The notes beneath the pieces were generated by a model. That model searched no databases. It was given only the letters and a program-made list of their open reading frames with translations, and was not told the DNA's origin. This document shows, piece after piece, positions 1 to 7,807 of a stretch of 42,202 nt of DNA. How positions within the stretch are numbered: the first letter of the stretch is position 1; every line of letters begins with the position of its first letter. The DNA comes from Firmicutes bacterium UBA6113 (GTDB lineage: Bacteria > Bacillota > Clostridia > Tissierellales > Sedimentibacteraceae). The stretch spans positions 212-42,413 of the forward strand of contig DIWF01000016.1 in assembly GCA_002422545.1 (NCBI GenBank). Reading direction: 5' to 3'. A program made the translations under genes and the position numbers.

Positions 1-105
1 TTAAGAGTTAAGAATTAAGAATTAAGAATTGCTGTGAGGATTTGTGCCTGGCACAAATCCTTATCATACTATAATTCTTAATTCTTCATTCTTAATTATT
101 CATTT
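1..105. repeat. Palindromic interspersed repeat, copy 1
   Basis: A/T-rich arms made of repeated TTAAGAATT units on the left (1-30) and the inverse AATTCTTAATTCTTCATT on the right (about 73-98) flank a perfect 10-bp hairpin stem, GGATTTGTGC (38-47) and GCACAAATCC (51-60). A second copy with the same arms and the same hairpin lies at 18621-18765. The right arm runs into the end of the adjacent substrate-binding protein gene and supplies its TAA stop codon. No transposase is present, so this is best described as a MITE-like or REP-like element. The left boundary may lie outside the window. Confidence 0.7.
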
Positions 106-1127
106 ACAAACTCTGCTCCTTCGAATGCAGGATTGTCCTTTGTGAGTCCAAGAGCTTCCATTGTCTTCACATTTACTTTCTTTTCAAATTCAGGAGCTGT
201 CTGAACTGGTATTTCAGAAACAGGAACCTTGTCCACAAGAATTTGCTTTGCTATTATTGCTGATTGTTTTCCTATTCCGTAGAAGCTTATTCCTTTGGAA
301 ACCATTATTCCTTCATCAACATGTGTACCGTCTGCAGATACTGTTAAAAGTTTGTTTTCCTGAGCAAGCTTAGCCACCAGTGAAATTGAAGATGCAACCA
401 TGTTGTCAGTTATAATGTACAATCCTTCTGCTTTTTTAGAAATTGTATCAACTGCCTGAGGTATGTCATTTACAGTTGAAATTCCTACTGTCTCGATTGT
501 CAGTCCTAAATCTTTCGCAATTTCTTTTGTCTGGTTGACCTGCACCTCTGAATTTGATTCGCCTATATTATAAATAATTCCTATTGTTTTTATATCTTTT
601 TTAAGCTCCTTAAAAAGCTCCAGGTTTTCTTTTATTGGCGCTGCATCCACAACTCCTGTAATGTTGTTGTCGGTAACGTCCATTGCTGTGACAAGCTGTG
701 AAAAAACAGGATCTGTAACAGCTGTGAAAACCAACGGTATTTCAGTTCCTTCAATAGCCTGCTTCGCAGCCTGAGATGTAATAGTTGCTATGGTAAATAT
801 TAAATCAACATCATCTTTAACGAATTTCTCTGCTATCATCTGTGCATTTGAAATCTCGCCCTGTGCATTCTGGTCTATAAGAACTGCGTCAACACCTTGT
901 TTTGCAAGCTCATCTATAAATCCCTGTCTTGAAGCATCAAGTGCCGGATGCTGCACAAGCTCTGCTATTCCTATGGTAAACTGTTCTTCTTTTGTTTCTT
1001 CTGCAGTTTGCTTTGGTTCAACAGCTGCCTCAGTCTTGTCTGCAGCGTCACTCTTTGCGCAACCAGCCAAAATCATGGGCACGCACATTGCTATTACTAT
1101 CATTTTACTAATTTTTCCGATTCTCAT
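96..1127 (-). CDS. ABC transporter substrate-binding lipoprotein (TrpX-like, COG2984 family)
   Basis: This is a 343-residue extracytoplasmic binding protein of the ABC_sub_bind family, expected to capture a small ligand for an ABC importer. It starts with a lipoprotein signal: a basic N-terminus, a hydrophobic stretch and the lipobox LAGC, so the mature protein should be anchored by that cysteine. A two-lobe periplasmic-binding fold covers roughly residues 50-330. The ATG at 1127 is preferred over one at 1139 because GGAGGA (1132-1137) sits 4 nt ahead of it and overlaps the upstream ATG. Family members called TrpX are associated with aromatic amino acid uptake. The T-box upstream supports an amino acid ligand, probably tyrosine from the candidate specifier. 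The permease and ATPase would lie beyond the left edge, or are absent. Confidence 0.88.
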   Translation of the reverse strand: MRIGKISKMIVIAMCVPMILAGCAKSDAADKTEAAVEPKQTAEETKEEQFTIGIAELVQHPALDASRQGFIDELAKQGVDAVLIDQNAQGEISNAQMIAEKFVKDDVDLIFTIATITSQAAKQAIEGTEIPLVFTAVTDPVFSQLVTAMDVTDNNITGVVDAAPIKENLELFKELKKDIKTIGIIYNIGESNSEVQVNQTKEIAKDLGLTIETVGISTVNDIPQAVDTISKKAEGLYIITDNMVASSISLVAKLAQENKLLTVSADGTHVDEGIMVSKGISFYGIGKQSAIIAKQILVDKVPVSEIPVQTAPEFEKKVNVKTMEALGLTKDNPAFEGAEFVNE

Positions 1128-1220
1128 AATATCCTCCATAATTTTACTCTTGATTGTTCATATTTCAACTCTGCGCAAAGTTTAATATTTTAATCTCTTT
1201 GGAATGTGATAATTATTTGA

Positions 1221-1470
1221 GACCACCAACTACGTTGTCGCTGGTCATATCGCAGTCTCGTTCACCATTTTATTAGCTCCCTACGGTCGCATAAAATGGG
1301 AACTCGTTGCGTTTGACCTACATTTGACTTCCATATGTTGTCGACGGTCATGCGCAGTTTCGAACACAAATTTTCTTGCTCCCTACGGTCGCGGAAATTT
1401 GGTTCTCATTGCGTTTGACCTACCAACAATCTGTTCTTCGCTATCGCTTGAACATATTGGGTTAGGTCAT
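1221..1470 (-). repeat. Three stacked palindromic elements (two tandem ~100-bp units plus one hairpin)
   Basis: Two units of about 100 bp (about 1221-1320 and 1326-1421) are diverged tandem copies sharing the loop GCTCCCTACGGTCGC and the end GTTTGACCTAC. Each folds into a long hairpin closed by GGTCA/TGACC (1243-1318 and 1346-1420). The inner stems differ in sequence but keep pairing: GTTC/GAAC with CATTTTAT/ATAAAATG in one, GAAC/GTTC with AAATTT/AAATTT in the other. A third hairpin (1416-1469) shares its TGACC arm with the second. They lie between the T-box terminator and the substrate-binding gene. The function is unknown; they could be a mobile hairpin repeat or part of the leader RNA. Confidence 0.75.
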
Positions 1471-1751
1471 AAAAAAAAAATCTTTCATTCCTATAAACAC
1501 ACTTTTTAAAATGTGCTTATAGGGACGAAAGATCCGCGGTACCACCCTAATTATGATTGTATATCATCACTCTTCGAGGTCTAACAACCTCTATCCCTGT
1601 AACGTGGGTTTACGTGTTTGTCTACTTGGATTACCGTTGAACAAACCAGCTCGGCAGTGTATATTATACTTCTCTGTCATTGGCTCTCAGCACCACCAAT
1701 TCTCTGTAGACATCCAAAATACTTTTCTCTGCTTCAACGCATTAACTATTA
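1471..1751 (-). promoter_or_regulatory. T-box leader riboswitch, probable tyrosine specifier (UAC)
   Basis: The minus strand carries the T-box core AGGGTGGTACCGCGG (1534-1548) directly followed by a strong intrinsic terminator: a long stem at 1480-1533 and ten T residues at 1471-1480. Uncharged tRNA should pair with the T-box bulge and favour the antiterminator. Stem I is closed by GTTGAA/TTCAAC. In the 3' side of stem I, UAC (1659-1661) is followed by ACUGCCGAG, which fits the usual layout of codon then AC(C/U) then GAG, so the leader is assigned to tyrosine with moderate confidence. Downstream is the ABC substrate-binding lipoprotein gene, so amino acid starvation is expected to induce uptake. 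Confidence 0.9.
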
Positions 1752-1757
1752 ATCCAC

Positions 1758-1786
1758 ATCTTAAACGAAACATTTAACATTGTCAA
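1758..1786 (-). promoter_or_regulatory. Sigma-A promoter of the T-box leader
   Basis: The minus strand reads TTGACA (1781-1786), 17 nt, then TAAGAT (1758-1763). Transcription would start near 1751, just ahead of stem I of the T-box. Confidence 0.75.
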
Positions 1787-1840
1787 CACTTTTTTTGAAA
1801 AATATTTTCTGCATATTTTTTATCACAAAAATTCCTATTT

Positions 1841-1873
1841 AAAATACAAGCGGAACAGCTATGCCGTTCCGCG
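1841..1873 (-). terminator. Intrinsic terminator of the PEP carboxykinase gene
   Basis: A GCGGAACGG/CTGTTCCGC-type hairpin (1850-1873) begins 4 nt after the stop codon and is followed on the minus strand by TTGTATTTT. Confidence 0.85.
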
Positions 1874-1877
1874 TTTT

Positions 1878-3671
1878 TTAAGCTACTATGTCTGCAAGAA
1901 ATATATTCAAATTATTTTTCAAGTTGTTAAGTTCTTCTTTCAGCTGTTGAGGAACAGTGTTTCCGATTTTCGCATAAAATTCTTCTATTCCTTTTTCATC
2001 TTCCAGCCATGAATTAACATCAATTTTAAGCAAATCTTCAACAGTTTCTTCTGCTATGTTCATTCCTTCAAAGTTTATGTCTTCAGCATACGGAAGATTT
2101 CCTATAGGTGCTTCAACAGCATCAACTTCATTTTCACATCTTTTCAAAATCCATTCAAGAACTCTGAAATTGTCGCCGAAGCCAGGCCAAATAAATTCTC
2201 CCCTGTCATTTGTCCTGAACCAGTTCACATGGAATATCTTTGGAGCACTGTTCATTTTTTCTCCCATTTCCAACCAGTGTGCAAAATAATCTCCCATGTT
2301 GTATCCGCAGAAAGGAAGCATTGCCATTGGATCTCTTCTTACAACTCCAACCTTGCCTGCTGCTGCCGCAGTAGTTTCAGATGCAAGTGTTGAACCCACA
2401 AATACTCCATGCTGCCAGTTTCTTGACTGATATACAAGCGGAGCAGTCTTTGCTCGTCTTCCGCCGAATATTATTGCTGACAGCGGAACTCCTTCAGGAG
2501 ATTCGAACTGTGATGAAATGCATGGGCAGTTTTTAGCAGGAGCAGTAAATCTAGAGTTAGGATGCGCTCCTTTTTCCTTAGCCTTTTTCCCATTCCATGG
2601 ATTTCCTTGCCAATCCAATCCGTTTTCCGGAGGATTTTCATCTAATTTTTCCCACCATACGGTATCATCATCCAAGTTGTAAACAACGTTGGTAAATATT
2701 GCATTTCTTTTTGTTGACATGAGCGCATTGAAGTTTGATTTTTCGTTAGTTCCAGGTGCAACGCCGAAGAAGCCTGCTTCAGGATTAATAGCCCAAAGTC
2801 TTCCGTCTTCCTTTATGCGAAGCCATGCTATATCGTCTCCCACAGTCCATACCTTGTAACCTTTTTTCCTGTACAGCTCAGGCGGTATAAGCATTGCAAG
2901 ATTTGTTTTTCCACATGCAGACGGAAATGCTGCTGCCACATACTTAACTTCTCCTTCAGGATTTTCAATTCCCAAAATCAACATGTGCTCAGCCATCCAT
3001 CCTTCCTTCCATCCCTGGTAGGAAGCAATTCTTAAAGCAAAGCATTTTTTTCCTAAAAGAACATTTCCGCCATAGGCAGAGTTGCATGACCATATGGTGT
3101 TGTCTTCAGGAAAATGGAATATGTATCTTTTATTTATATCCAAATTGCATTTGGCGTGGAGTCCCCTGACAAAGTCATTTGAATCTCCTAGAACATCCAA
3201 AACCTTTTGGCCTATTCTTGTCATGATGTTCATGCTCAGTACTACATAAATTGAATCAGTCACTTCAAATCCTATTTTAGAAAACTCAGAACCAACAGGT
3301 CCCATTGAATAAGGAATGATGTACATTGTTCTTCCTTCCATGCAGCCGTTGTAAATTTCTCTTCCCATGCTGTATGCTTCTTCTGGACTTTTCCAATTGT
3401 TTGTTGCTCCAGCATTGTTCTTATCTCTTGAACAAATAAATGTTTTGTCTTCCATTCTTGCAACGTCGTCCTTGCGTGAACGGTGATAGTAGCATCCGGG
3501 ATATTTTTCCTGATTCAATGCCTTGATCTCTCCTGTTGAACACGCCTCCTGGCGGAGAATGTTCAGCTGTTCTTCGCTGCCATCAATCCACATGACATTT
3601 GCTGGTTTTGTCATTTTGACGATATCATCTATCCAAGTTAGAACATTTTGGTTTAGAGTTAATTTATGCAT
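1878..3671 (-). CDS. pckG: Phosphoenolpyruvate carboxykinase (GTP)
   Basis: This enzyme interconverts oxaloacetate and PEP with GTP/GDP and is cytosolic. At 597 residues it has the length of the GTP-dependent family, not of the shorter ATP enzyme. The P-loop FPSACGKTN (249-257) carries the hyper-reactive cysteine typical of GTP-PEPCKs, and the GYNMGDYFAHW segment typical of the nucleotide/metal site is present. The start is well supported by AGGAG 6 nt ahead of the ATG. It is a single-gene unit with its own promoter and terminator. Two identical 14-bp direct repeats lie in its 5' untranslated region. It may work in fermentation or gluconeogenesis with the malate/lactate-type dehydrogenase downstream on the map. 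Confidence 0.97.
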   Translation of the reverse strand: MHKLTLNQNVLTWIDDIVKMTKPANVMWIDGSEEQLNILRQEACSTGEIKALNQEKYPGCYYHRSRKDDVARMEDKTFICSRDKNNAGATNNWKSPEEAYSMGREIYNGCMEGRTMYIIPYSMGPVGSEFSKIGFEVTDSIYVVLSMNIMTRIGQKVLDVLGDSNDFVRGLHAKCNLDINKRYIFHFPEDNTIWSCNSAYGGNVLLGKKCFALRIASYQGWKEGWMAEHMLILGIENPEGEVKYVAAAFPSACGKTNLAMLIPPELYRKKGYKVWTVGDDIAWLRIKEDGRLWAINPEAGFFGVAPGTNEKSNFNALMSTKRNAIFTNVVYNLDDDTVWWEKLDENPPENGLDWQGNPWNGKKAKEKGAHPNSRFTAPAKNCPCISSQFESPEGVPLSAIIFGGRRAKTAPLVYQSRNWQHGVFVGSTLASETTAAAAGKVGVVRRDPMAMLPFCGYNMGDYFAHWLEMGEKMNSAPKIFHVNWFRTNDRGEFIWPGFGDNFRVLEWILKRCENEVDAVEAPIGNLPYAEDINFEGMNIAEETVEDLLKIDVNSWLEDEKGIEEFYAKIGNTVPQQLKEELNNLKNNLNIFLADIVA

Positions 3672-3687
3672 GATACGCTCCTAATAT

Positions 3688-3732
3688 ATGTGTTATATTA
3701 TATCTTTAGTTTTAACAAATGTGTTATATTAT
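3688..3732 (-). promoter_or_regulatory. Two 14-bp direct repeats in the pckG 5' untranslated region
   Basis: ATGTGTTATATTAT (plus-strand reading) occurs exactly at 3688-3701 and at 3719-3732, a period of 31 bp or about three helical turns. Both copies lie downstream of the predicted transcription start, where a repressor operator would block elongation or initiation. No known regulator could be assigned. Confidence 0.5.
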
Positions 3733-3747
3733 TTAATAGCTATTTGT

Positions 3748-3776
3748 ATTATATTACGCCACATTACCGGTTGCAA
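3748..3776 (-). promoter_or_regulatory. Sigma-A promoter of pckG
   Basis: TTGCAA (3771-3776), 17 nt, then a perfect TATAAT (3748-3753) on the minus strand. Confidence 0.75.
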
Positions 3777-3854
3777 CCCTTAAAATAACTTTCTTATTAA
3801 CTAAGTTTTTTTCTGCATTTTCTTTAATTAAAAATGTTATCAGCATATTTTTTT

Positions 3855-3908
3855 GCAAAAAGAAAGAGAAGCTGCTCGTTATGGTTTTTATTAAAAACCC
3901 AGCTTCTC
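3855..3908 (-). terminator. Terminator of the recQ-to-dehydrogenase gene run
   Basis: GAGAAGCTG (minus-strand left arm at 3900-3908) pairs with CAGCTTCTC (3866-3874), with an inner GGTTTTT/AAAAACC helix. A T-rich tail (TTTCTTTTT) follows. It starts 6 nt after the dehydrogenase gene. Confidence 0.8.
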
Positions 3909-3913
3909 AAATA

Positions 3914-4825
3914 TTATATATTTAAATGTGCTATTTGCTGTTTTATTTTAGCTGTAGCTTTATCCAGAGATCTTTTTTCCCCATCATTAAGCTTCGGAAC
4001 TATTACTTCCTTTGCTCCTTCTTTTCCAAGCTTCACCATCATGCCAAGCGACACATCTCTATATCCCAGGTCGCCTTCCAGTGGAACAGAGCATTCGATG
4101 ATTTTCCCGCTGTCACATGCTATGGCTTCAAGAACCTCCGAAGCAGTCACAGAAGAAGTCCATCCGCTGGTTCTTCTAGCATCAAGGTTTTGAAATTTCA
4201 AAAACCAGTCTACAAGGATTTTTTTAATTTCTACCTTTGTTTCATCTTCAATGTTCATCATCTTCCCGTCATATTTTACACAGTTCATTAGCGGAACCTG
4301 ATCTTCCCCGTGCTCGCCTATGCAGTATGCTTCTGTCTTGCTAAACTCAAGGTTGAATTTTTCAGCAATGGCCCACCTTAGCCTCAGGCTGTCATTTGCT
4401 GAAAAACCAAGTATTTTCATCCTGTCCTTTTTAAGTTTCTTATACAGATAAAAGTTGAACACATCAATTGGATTTGTTGCAGTGAGTATAACGGCATCTT
4501 TGCTGAAATGGCAGGAATGTTCTAATATTTCATCCATTACCCTAACATTGTCCTTCAAATACTCTTCTCTTGATACTACCTTTCTTTCCGGTGCACCAGC
4601 TGCTATGAAAATAACCTGACAATCACCAATATCTTCATATTCTGCAAAGGAAACCACTGTCTTTGAGAAAGGCATGAGGGCATGCTCCATGTCCATGGCA
4701 TGATTTTTAAGCACATTTGTTTTTCTTCCCAAAAGTTTTATTTCATCATATATTCCTTTTTGAGCAGTCAAAAAGGCTGTTGTGGAGCCTATTGCTCCGT
4801 TTCCTCCAATAATAGCTAACTTCAA
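3914..4825 (-). CDS. Malate/lactate dehydrogenase family NAD-dependent 2-hydroxyacid dehydrogenase
   Basis: A 303-residue oxidoreductase expected to interconvert a 2-oxoacid and an L-2-hydroxyacid with NAD(H). The Rossmann glycine motif GGNGAIGS is at 7-14. The catalytic pair D145/R148 lies in NDSLRLR and the proton-acceptor H172 in GEHG; NPID at 118-121 is the conserved turn. The substrate-discriminating loop reads AGAPERKVVSR, where malate dehydrogenases have an arginine in a motif like AGVARKPGMDR and lactate dehydrogenases have glutamine. Here that position is E80 followed by R81, so substrate cannot be read off. The ATG overlaps the stop of the NhaC/MleN-type antiporter gene as ATGA, implying translational coupling and a shared substrate such as malate or lactate. 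Confidence 0.85.
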   Translation of the reverse strand: MKLAIIGGNGAIGSTTAFLTAQKGIYDEIKLLGRKTNVLKNHAMDMEHALMPFSKTVVSFAEYEDIGDCQVIFIAAGAPERKVVSREEYLKDNVRVMDEILEHSCHFSKDAVILTATNPIDVFNFYLYKKLKKDRMKILGFSANDSLRLRWAIAEKFNLEFSKTEAYCIGEHGEDQVPLMNCVKYDGKMMNIEDETKVEIKKILVDWFLKFQNLDARRTSGWTSSVTASEVLEAIACDSGKIIECSVPLEGDLGYRDVSLGMMVKLGKEGAKEVIVPKLNDGEKRSLDKATAKIKQQIAHLNI

Positions 4826-6234
4826 TTTTCCTCCTGAATTCTGTCTAGTGCATCATTAGACTTGTTGTATAAATCGTTGTGATTTTTGCTCCTGTATAAC
4901 AAAAATGCTGCCGCAACACTTACCAGCGGACATACATAGCACAATGCCGCATAAGGGGCATACTGTGCTGCTGTTATTCCCATAATGGGCTTAATGAGAA
5001 ATGAGTTAATGTTCCAAGGCATGAGGGGTGCTACAATTACTCCCGTATCAGAGATTGTTCTCGCAAGCACAGCATTGTCAAGTTCAAGCTCTTTGTACTT
5101 GTCATTAAGTATTCTTGCCGGAAGTATAATACCTGCTGTCTGATCGCATGTGGCAACAGTCAGGATTGTGCTTATGAATCCCGTCCTGAGCACCAGGCTT
5201 ATTTTTGTGTTTATGCCTGATACCATTCTGTCCATAAGAGGCATGAGAATATTTCCCTTTTCAAATATTTTAACCAAAGATATGGCGCTTATTACAATAA
5301 ATATTGCTTCGATCATTGCGACCATTCCTCCGCTTACCAGAAGTTTATTGAGTTCTTCTGAGGGAGTTTTTCCGTGAAAGCCAAACAAAATAGAATTAAT
5401 AACTTCAGCCATGGTCATTCCTTGAAAAATAACGCTTAAAGCAGCTCCCACACCTATTCCCACACAAAGGGTATAAATTGATTTAAGCCCTGAAACAGAT
5501 AGCACCAGAATAACCACAGGAAGCAGCAATAGAATTTTTGAAGTGTTGAACCCTTCTGCAATTGCATTCTTGTACAATATAAGTTTACTGTAATCTCCTG
5601 ACATGTAATTAAGGCCTATTATGTAATAAATTGCTGCTGTTATTGCTATTGTTGGTAACAGAGTCACCAGAGTAGATTTTAAAATGTCTTTGTAGTTTCT
5701 GTCAATAGCTGTCATGGTCAGGTTCACAAGTCCTGACAGGGGTGATATTTTGTCAGCAATGAACGCTCCGGAAACGAGAACTCCCACCATGAGGTTAAGG
5801 GGTATACCCATTCCAAGTCCAATGCCTGACAGTGAAATGCCCACTGTGCTCATGGTTCCTATGGCTGTTCCCATGAAATAAGACACAGCTGTCATAATCA
5901 AAAATGCTGCCATTAAAAAATTCACGCCTTCCATGTATGTAAAGCCGTAGTACATTATTGTGGGGACAACTCCTGATGCAAGCCATATGGAAGTAGTGGC
6001 ACCAATAAACAATATTACTATTACGAGATTTTTAACTTCAAAAACAGCCGAAACAATTGTTTCAATAAGTTCCTTCAGTGCGTATCCGCTTTTCTTAAGA
6101 ACAATAACTGTAAAAACAATGCCTGCAATAAATCCAAAGTACAATGGTACAGAAAAAACTATGGACCCGACTATGAAAAACAGGCTCACTGCCATTATGG
6201 CAGCAGGATTTATCACCAATTTTATTTTACCCAA
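4822..6234 (-). CDS. NhaC-family Na+/H+ antiporter (possible malate/lactate exchanger, MleN-like)
   Basis: A polytopic inner-membrane transporter of 470 residues with about 11-12 hydrophobic segments and the family signature GAFIADKISPLSG in the first half. NhaC homologues exchange Na+ for H+; the Bacillus MleN branch exchanges malate and H+ for lactate and Na+. Coupling by ATGA overlap to a malate/lactate-type dehydrogenase favours an organic-acid exchange role, but this is inference. The start is a TTG (6232-6234): the minus strand shows GAGGTG, 5 nt, then TTG, and no ATG is better placed. The gene is 20 nt behind the DUF554 gene and probably belongs to the recQ-led transcript. Confidence 0.85.
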   Translation of the reverse strand: MGKIKLVINPAAIMAVSLFFIVGSIVFSVPLYFGFIAGIVFTVIVLKKSGYALKELIETIVSAVFEVKNLVIVILFIGATTSIWLASGVVPTIMYYGFTYMEGVNFLMAAFLIMTAVSYFMGTAIGTMSTVGISLSGIGLGMGIPLNLMVGVLVSGAFIADKISPLSGLVNLTMTAIDRNYKDILKSTLVTLLPTIAITAAIYYIIGLNYMSGDYSKLILYKNAIAEGFNTSKILLLLPVVILVLSVSGLKSIYTLCVGIGVGAALSVIFQGMTMAEVINSILFGFHGKTPSEELNKLLVSGGMVAMIEAIFIVISAISLVKIFEKGNILMPLMDRMVSGINTKISLVLRTGFISTILTVATCDQTAGIILPARILNDKYKELELDNAVLARTISDTGVIVAPLMPWNINSFLIKPIMGITAAQYAPYAALCYVCPLVSVAAAFLLYRSKNHNDLYNKSNDALDRIQEEN

Positions 6235-6254
6235 TTTAGCACCTCTAACTTACA

Positions 6255-6929
6255 TTAAAAAAATATAAAATATAATATTGGAAGGAAAATAGCAGGAAGC
6301 ATGTTTCCAACCTTTACTCGCTTAATTTCCAGGAAATTAAGGCCTATAGCCATAATTACAGTTCCGCCTACGGCAGTCATTTCACTTATTACTTCCGGGC
6401 TCAGCAAAGACTGTACAAATTGAGCAAGTATTGTCAACAGCCCCTGATAAAGCAATACGCTTATGCTTGAAAATATTACGCCCACGCCCATTGAAACAGC
6501 CATTGAAATTGAAACTATACCGTCAATAAGTGCCTTGGAAAACAATATTTCATGGGTTCCTGTAAGACCGCTTTGAATGGCCCCCATAATAGACATTGAT
6601 CCAACACAGTACACAAGAGTACAGGATACGAAGCCCGCAGTGATGTTGCTATCCTTGTTTTTAAGTCTTCCTTCTATATTCTGACCCAATCTGTCAAGCC
6701 TTCCTTCAATATCAAGCAATTCTCCTATTAAAGTTCCAACAATGACAGAAACAATTAAAAGTGTAAGATTTTCACCAGCAAGACTAAGCCTTATTCCTAC
6801 AGTCACAACAGCTAAACCTGTTGCTTTCAGAAGAGATTCAGACAGCTTATCTGGAATTATGTTTTTAAAAATGATTCCTATTATTCCTCCGACTACAATT
6901 GCCAATGCGTTTACTATAGTGCCTAACAT
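6255..6929 (-). CDS. DUF554 family membrane protein (YdfK/YqgA type)
   Basis: A 224-residue integral membrane protein of the DUF554 family, recognised from the N-terminal segment MLGTIVNALAIVVGGIIG and the conserved GTLIGELLDIEGRLDRLG region. About six or seven hydrophobic helices are visible. Its biochemical role is not known. The ATG is preceded by AGGGGGAAGC. It lies 8 nt after rsmI and 20 nt before the NhaC-type gene, so it is likely cotranscribed with both. Confidence 0.85.
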   Translation of the reverse strand: MLGTIVNALAIVVGGIIGIIFKNIIPDKLSESLLKATGLAVVTVGIRLSLAGENLTLLIVSVIVGTLIGELLDIEGRLDRLGQNIEGRLKNKDSNITAGFVSCTLVYCVGSMSIMGAIQSGLTGTHEILFSKALIDGIVSISMAVSMGVGVIFSSISVLLYQGLLTILAQFVQSLLSPEVISEMTAVGGTVIMAIGLNFLEIKRVKVGNMLPAIFLPILYFIFF

Positions 6930-6937
6930 GCTTCCCC

Positions 6938-7807
6938 CTATTTGTTGTAATTTTCTATGAATTTTTTCACTTCAAGCGAAGCCTTGTATGCATCGTTTTT
7001 TGATGCAATGCCTTCCTCTACGACTTCATTGACAGCCTCCTTTAAAGAATAATATTTTTGTATAAGTTTGTCAAACAAAATCGCCTGCAGGCTCACAGCC
7101 GGGCCTGTGGAGAGATTTTCTTCCCAGTCGTTGTTGTAGCCCACCAGCACGTATTCTCCTCTTTCAACATCTTCATGATTCTTGAGTTTTTCAAGTACCT
7201 GCTCAGCGCTTCCGTAAAATGAATTTTCATGAAGCTTTGTAAGTTCTTTCATTACACAAATTGTTGAGTTTGGCATAATTGTACTTATGATTTCCATAAG
7301 ATTAATTATTCTTTTTGGTGATTCATATATTATAAATGTTTTTACGGAATTTTTCTTGATTTTTTCAAGGGCTTCTTCAAGCTCACTTTTCTTTCTGGGT
7401 AAGAACCCGTAAAAAGCAAATTCATAAGTGTTTATTCCTGCGGCAGAAAGTGCAATGGTGACAGCCGATGCGCCTGCCAGTGCTATAATTTCAATTTCTT
7501 CTTCTCTGGCTCTTTTTACAAGCTCATAACCGGGATCAGAAATGCATGGCGTTCCTGCATCTGTTACCAGTGCCACGTTTTTTTCCTCGCTTAAAATTTC
7601 ATTGACTATTTCTTCACTTCTTGTTTTTTCATTGAACTTGTGATATGAAACAAGTTTCGTCCTTATATCAAAATGATTTAATAGCTTTTGTGTATGTCTT
7701 GTATCCTCTGCCAAAATAAGATCACATTCCTTTAATGCTTCAATGGCTCTTTCCGTCATATCCTTTAAATTCCCTATGGGCGTGGGAACAATGTATAATC
7801 TGCTCAT
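6938..7807 (-). CDS. rsmI: 16S rRNA (cytidine(1402)-2'-O)-methyltransferase RsmI
   Basis: The enzyme 2'-O-methylates C1402 in the decoding centre of 16S rRNA using S-adenosylmethionine. At 289 residues it matches the family length. The tetrapyrrole-methylase fold is evident from LYIVPTPIGNLKDMTERA at the N-terminus, LAEDTRHTQKLL near residue 33, and the TDAGTPCISDPGYELV loop. Its ATG overlaps the recQ stop codon as ATGA and has an AGAGGAG site 7 nt upstream, so the two are translationally coupled. Confidence 0.96.
   Translation of the reverse strand: MSRLYIVPTPIGNLKDMTERAIEALKECDLILAEDTRHTQKLLNHFDIRTKLVSYHKFNEKTRSEEIVNEILSEEKNVALVTDAGTPCISDPGYELVKRAREEEIEIIALAGASAVTIALSAAGINTYEFAFYGFLPRKKSELEEALEKIKKNSVKTFIIYESPKRIINLMEIISTIMPNSTICVMKELTKLHENSFYGSAEQVLEKLKNHEDVERGEYVLVGYNNDWEENLSTGPAVSLQAILFDKLIQKYYSLKEAVNEVVEEGIASKNDAYKASLEVKKFIENYNK

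Noticed and set aside
1221..1420. Repeats of about 100 bp as a CRISPR array
   Set aside because: There are only two diverged units, with no short identical repeats, no unique spacers and no cas genes.
1646..1648. UGG in the lower part of stem I as a tryptophan specifier of the T-box
   Set aside because: It lies below the expected specifier loop and is not followed by the usual A; UAC at 1659-1661 has the typical downstream context. Not fully excluded.
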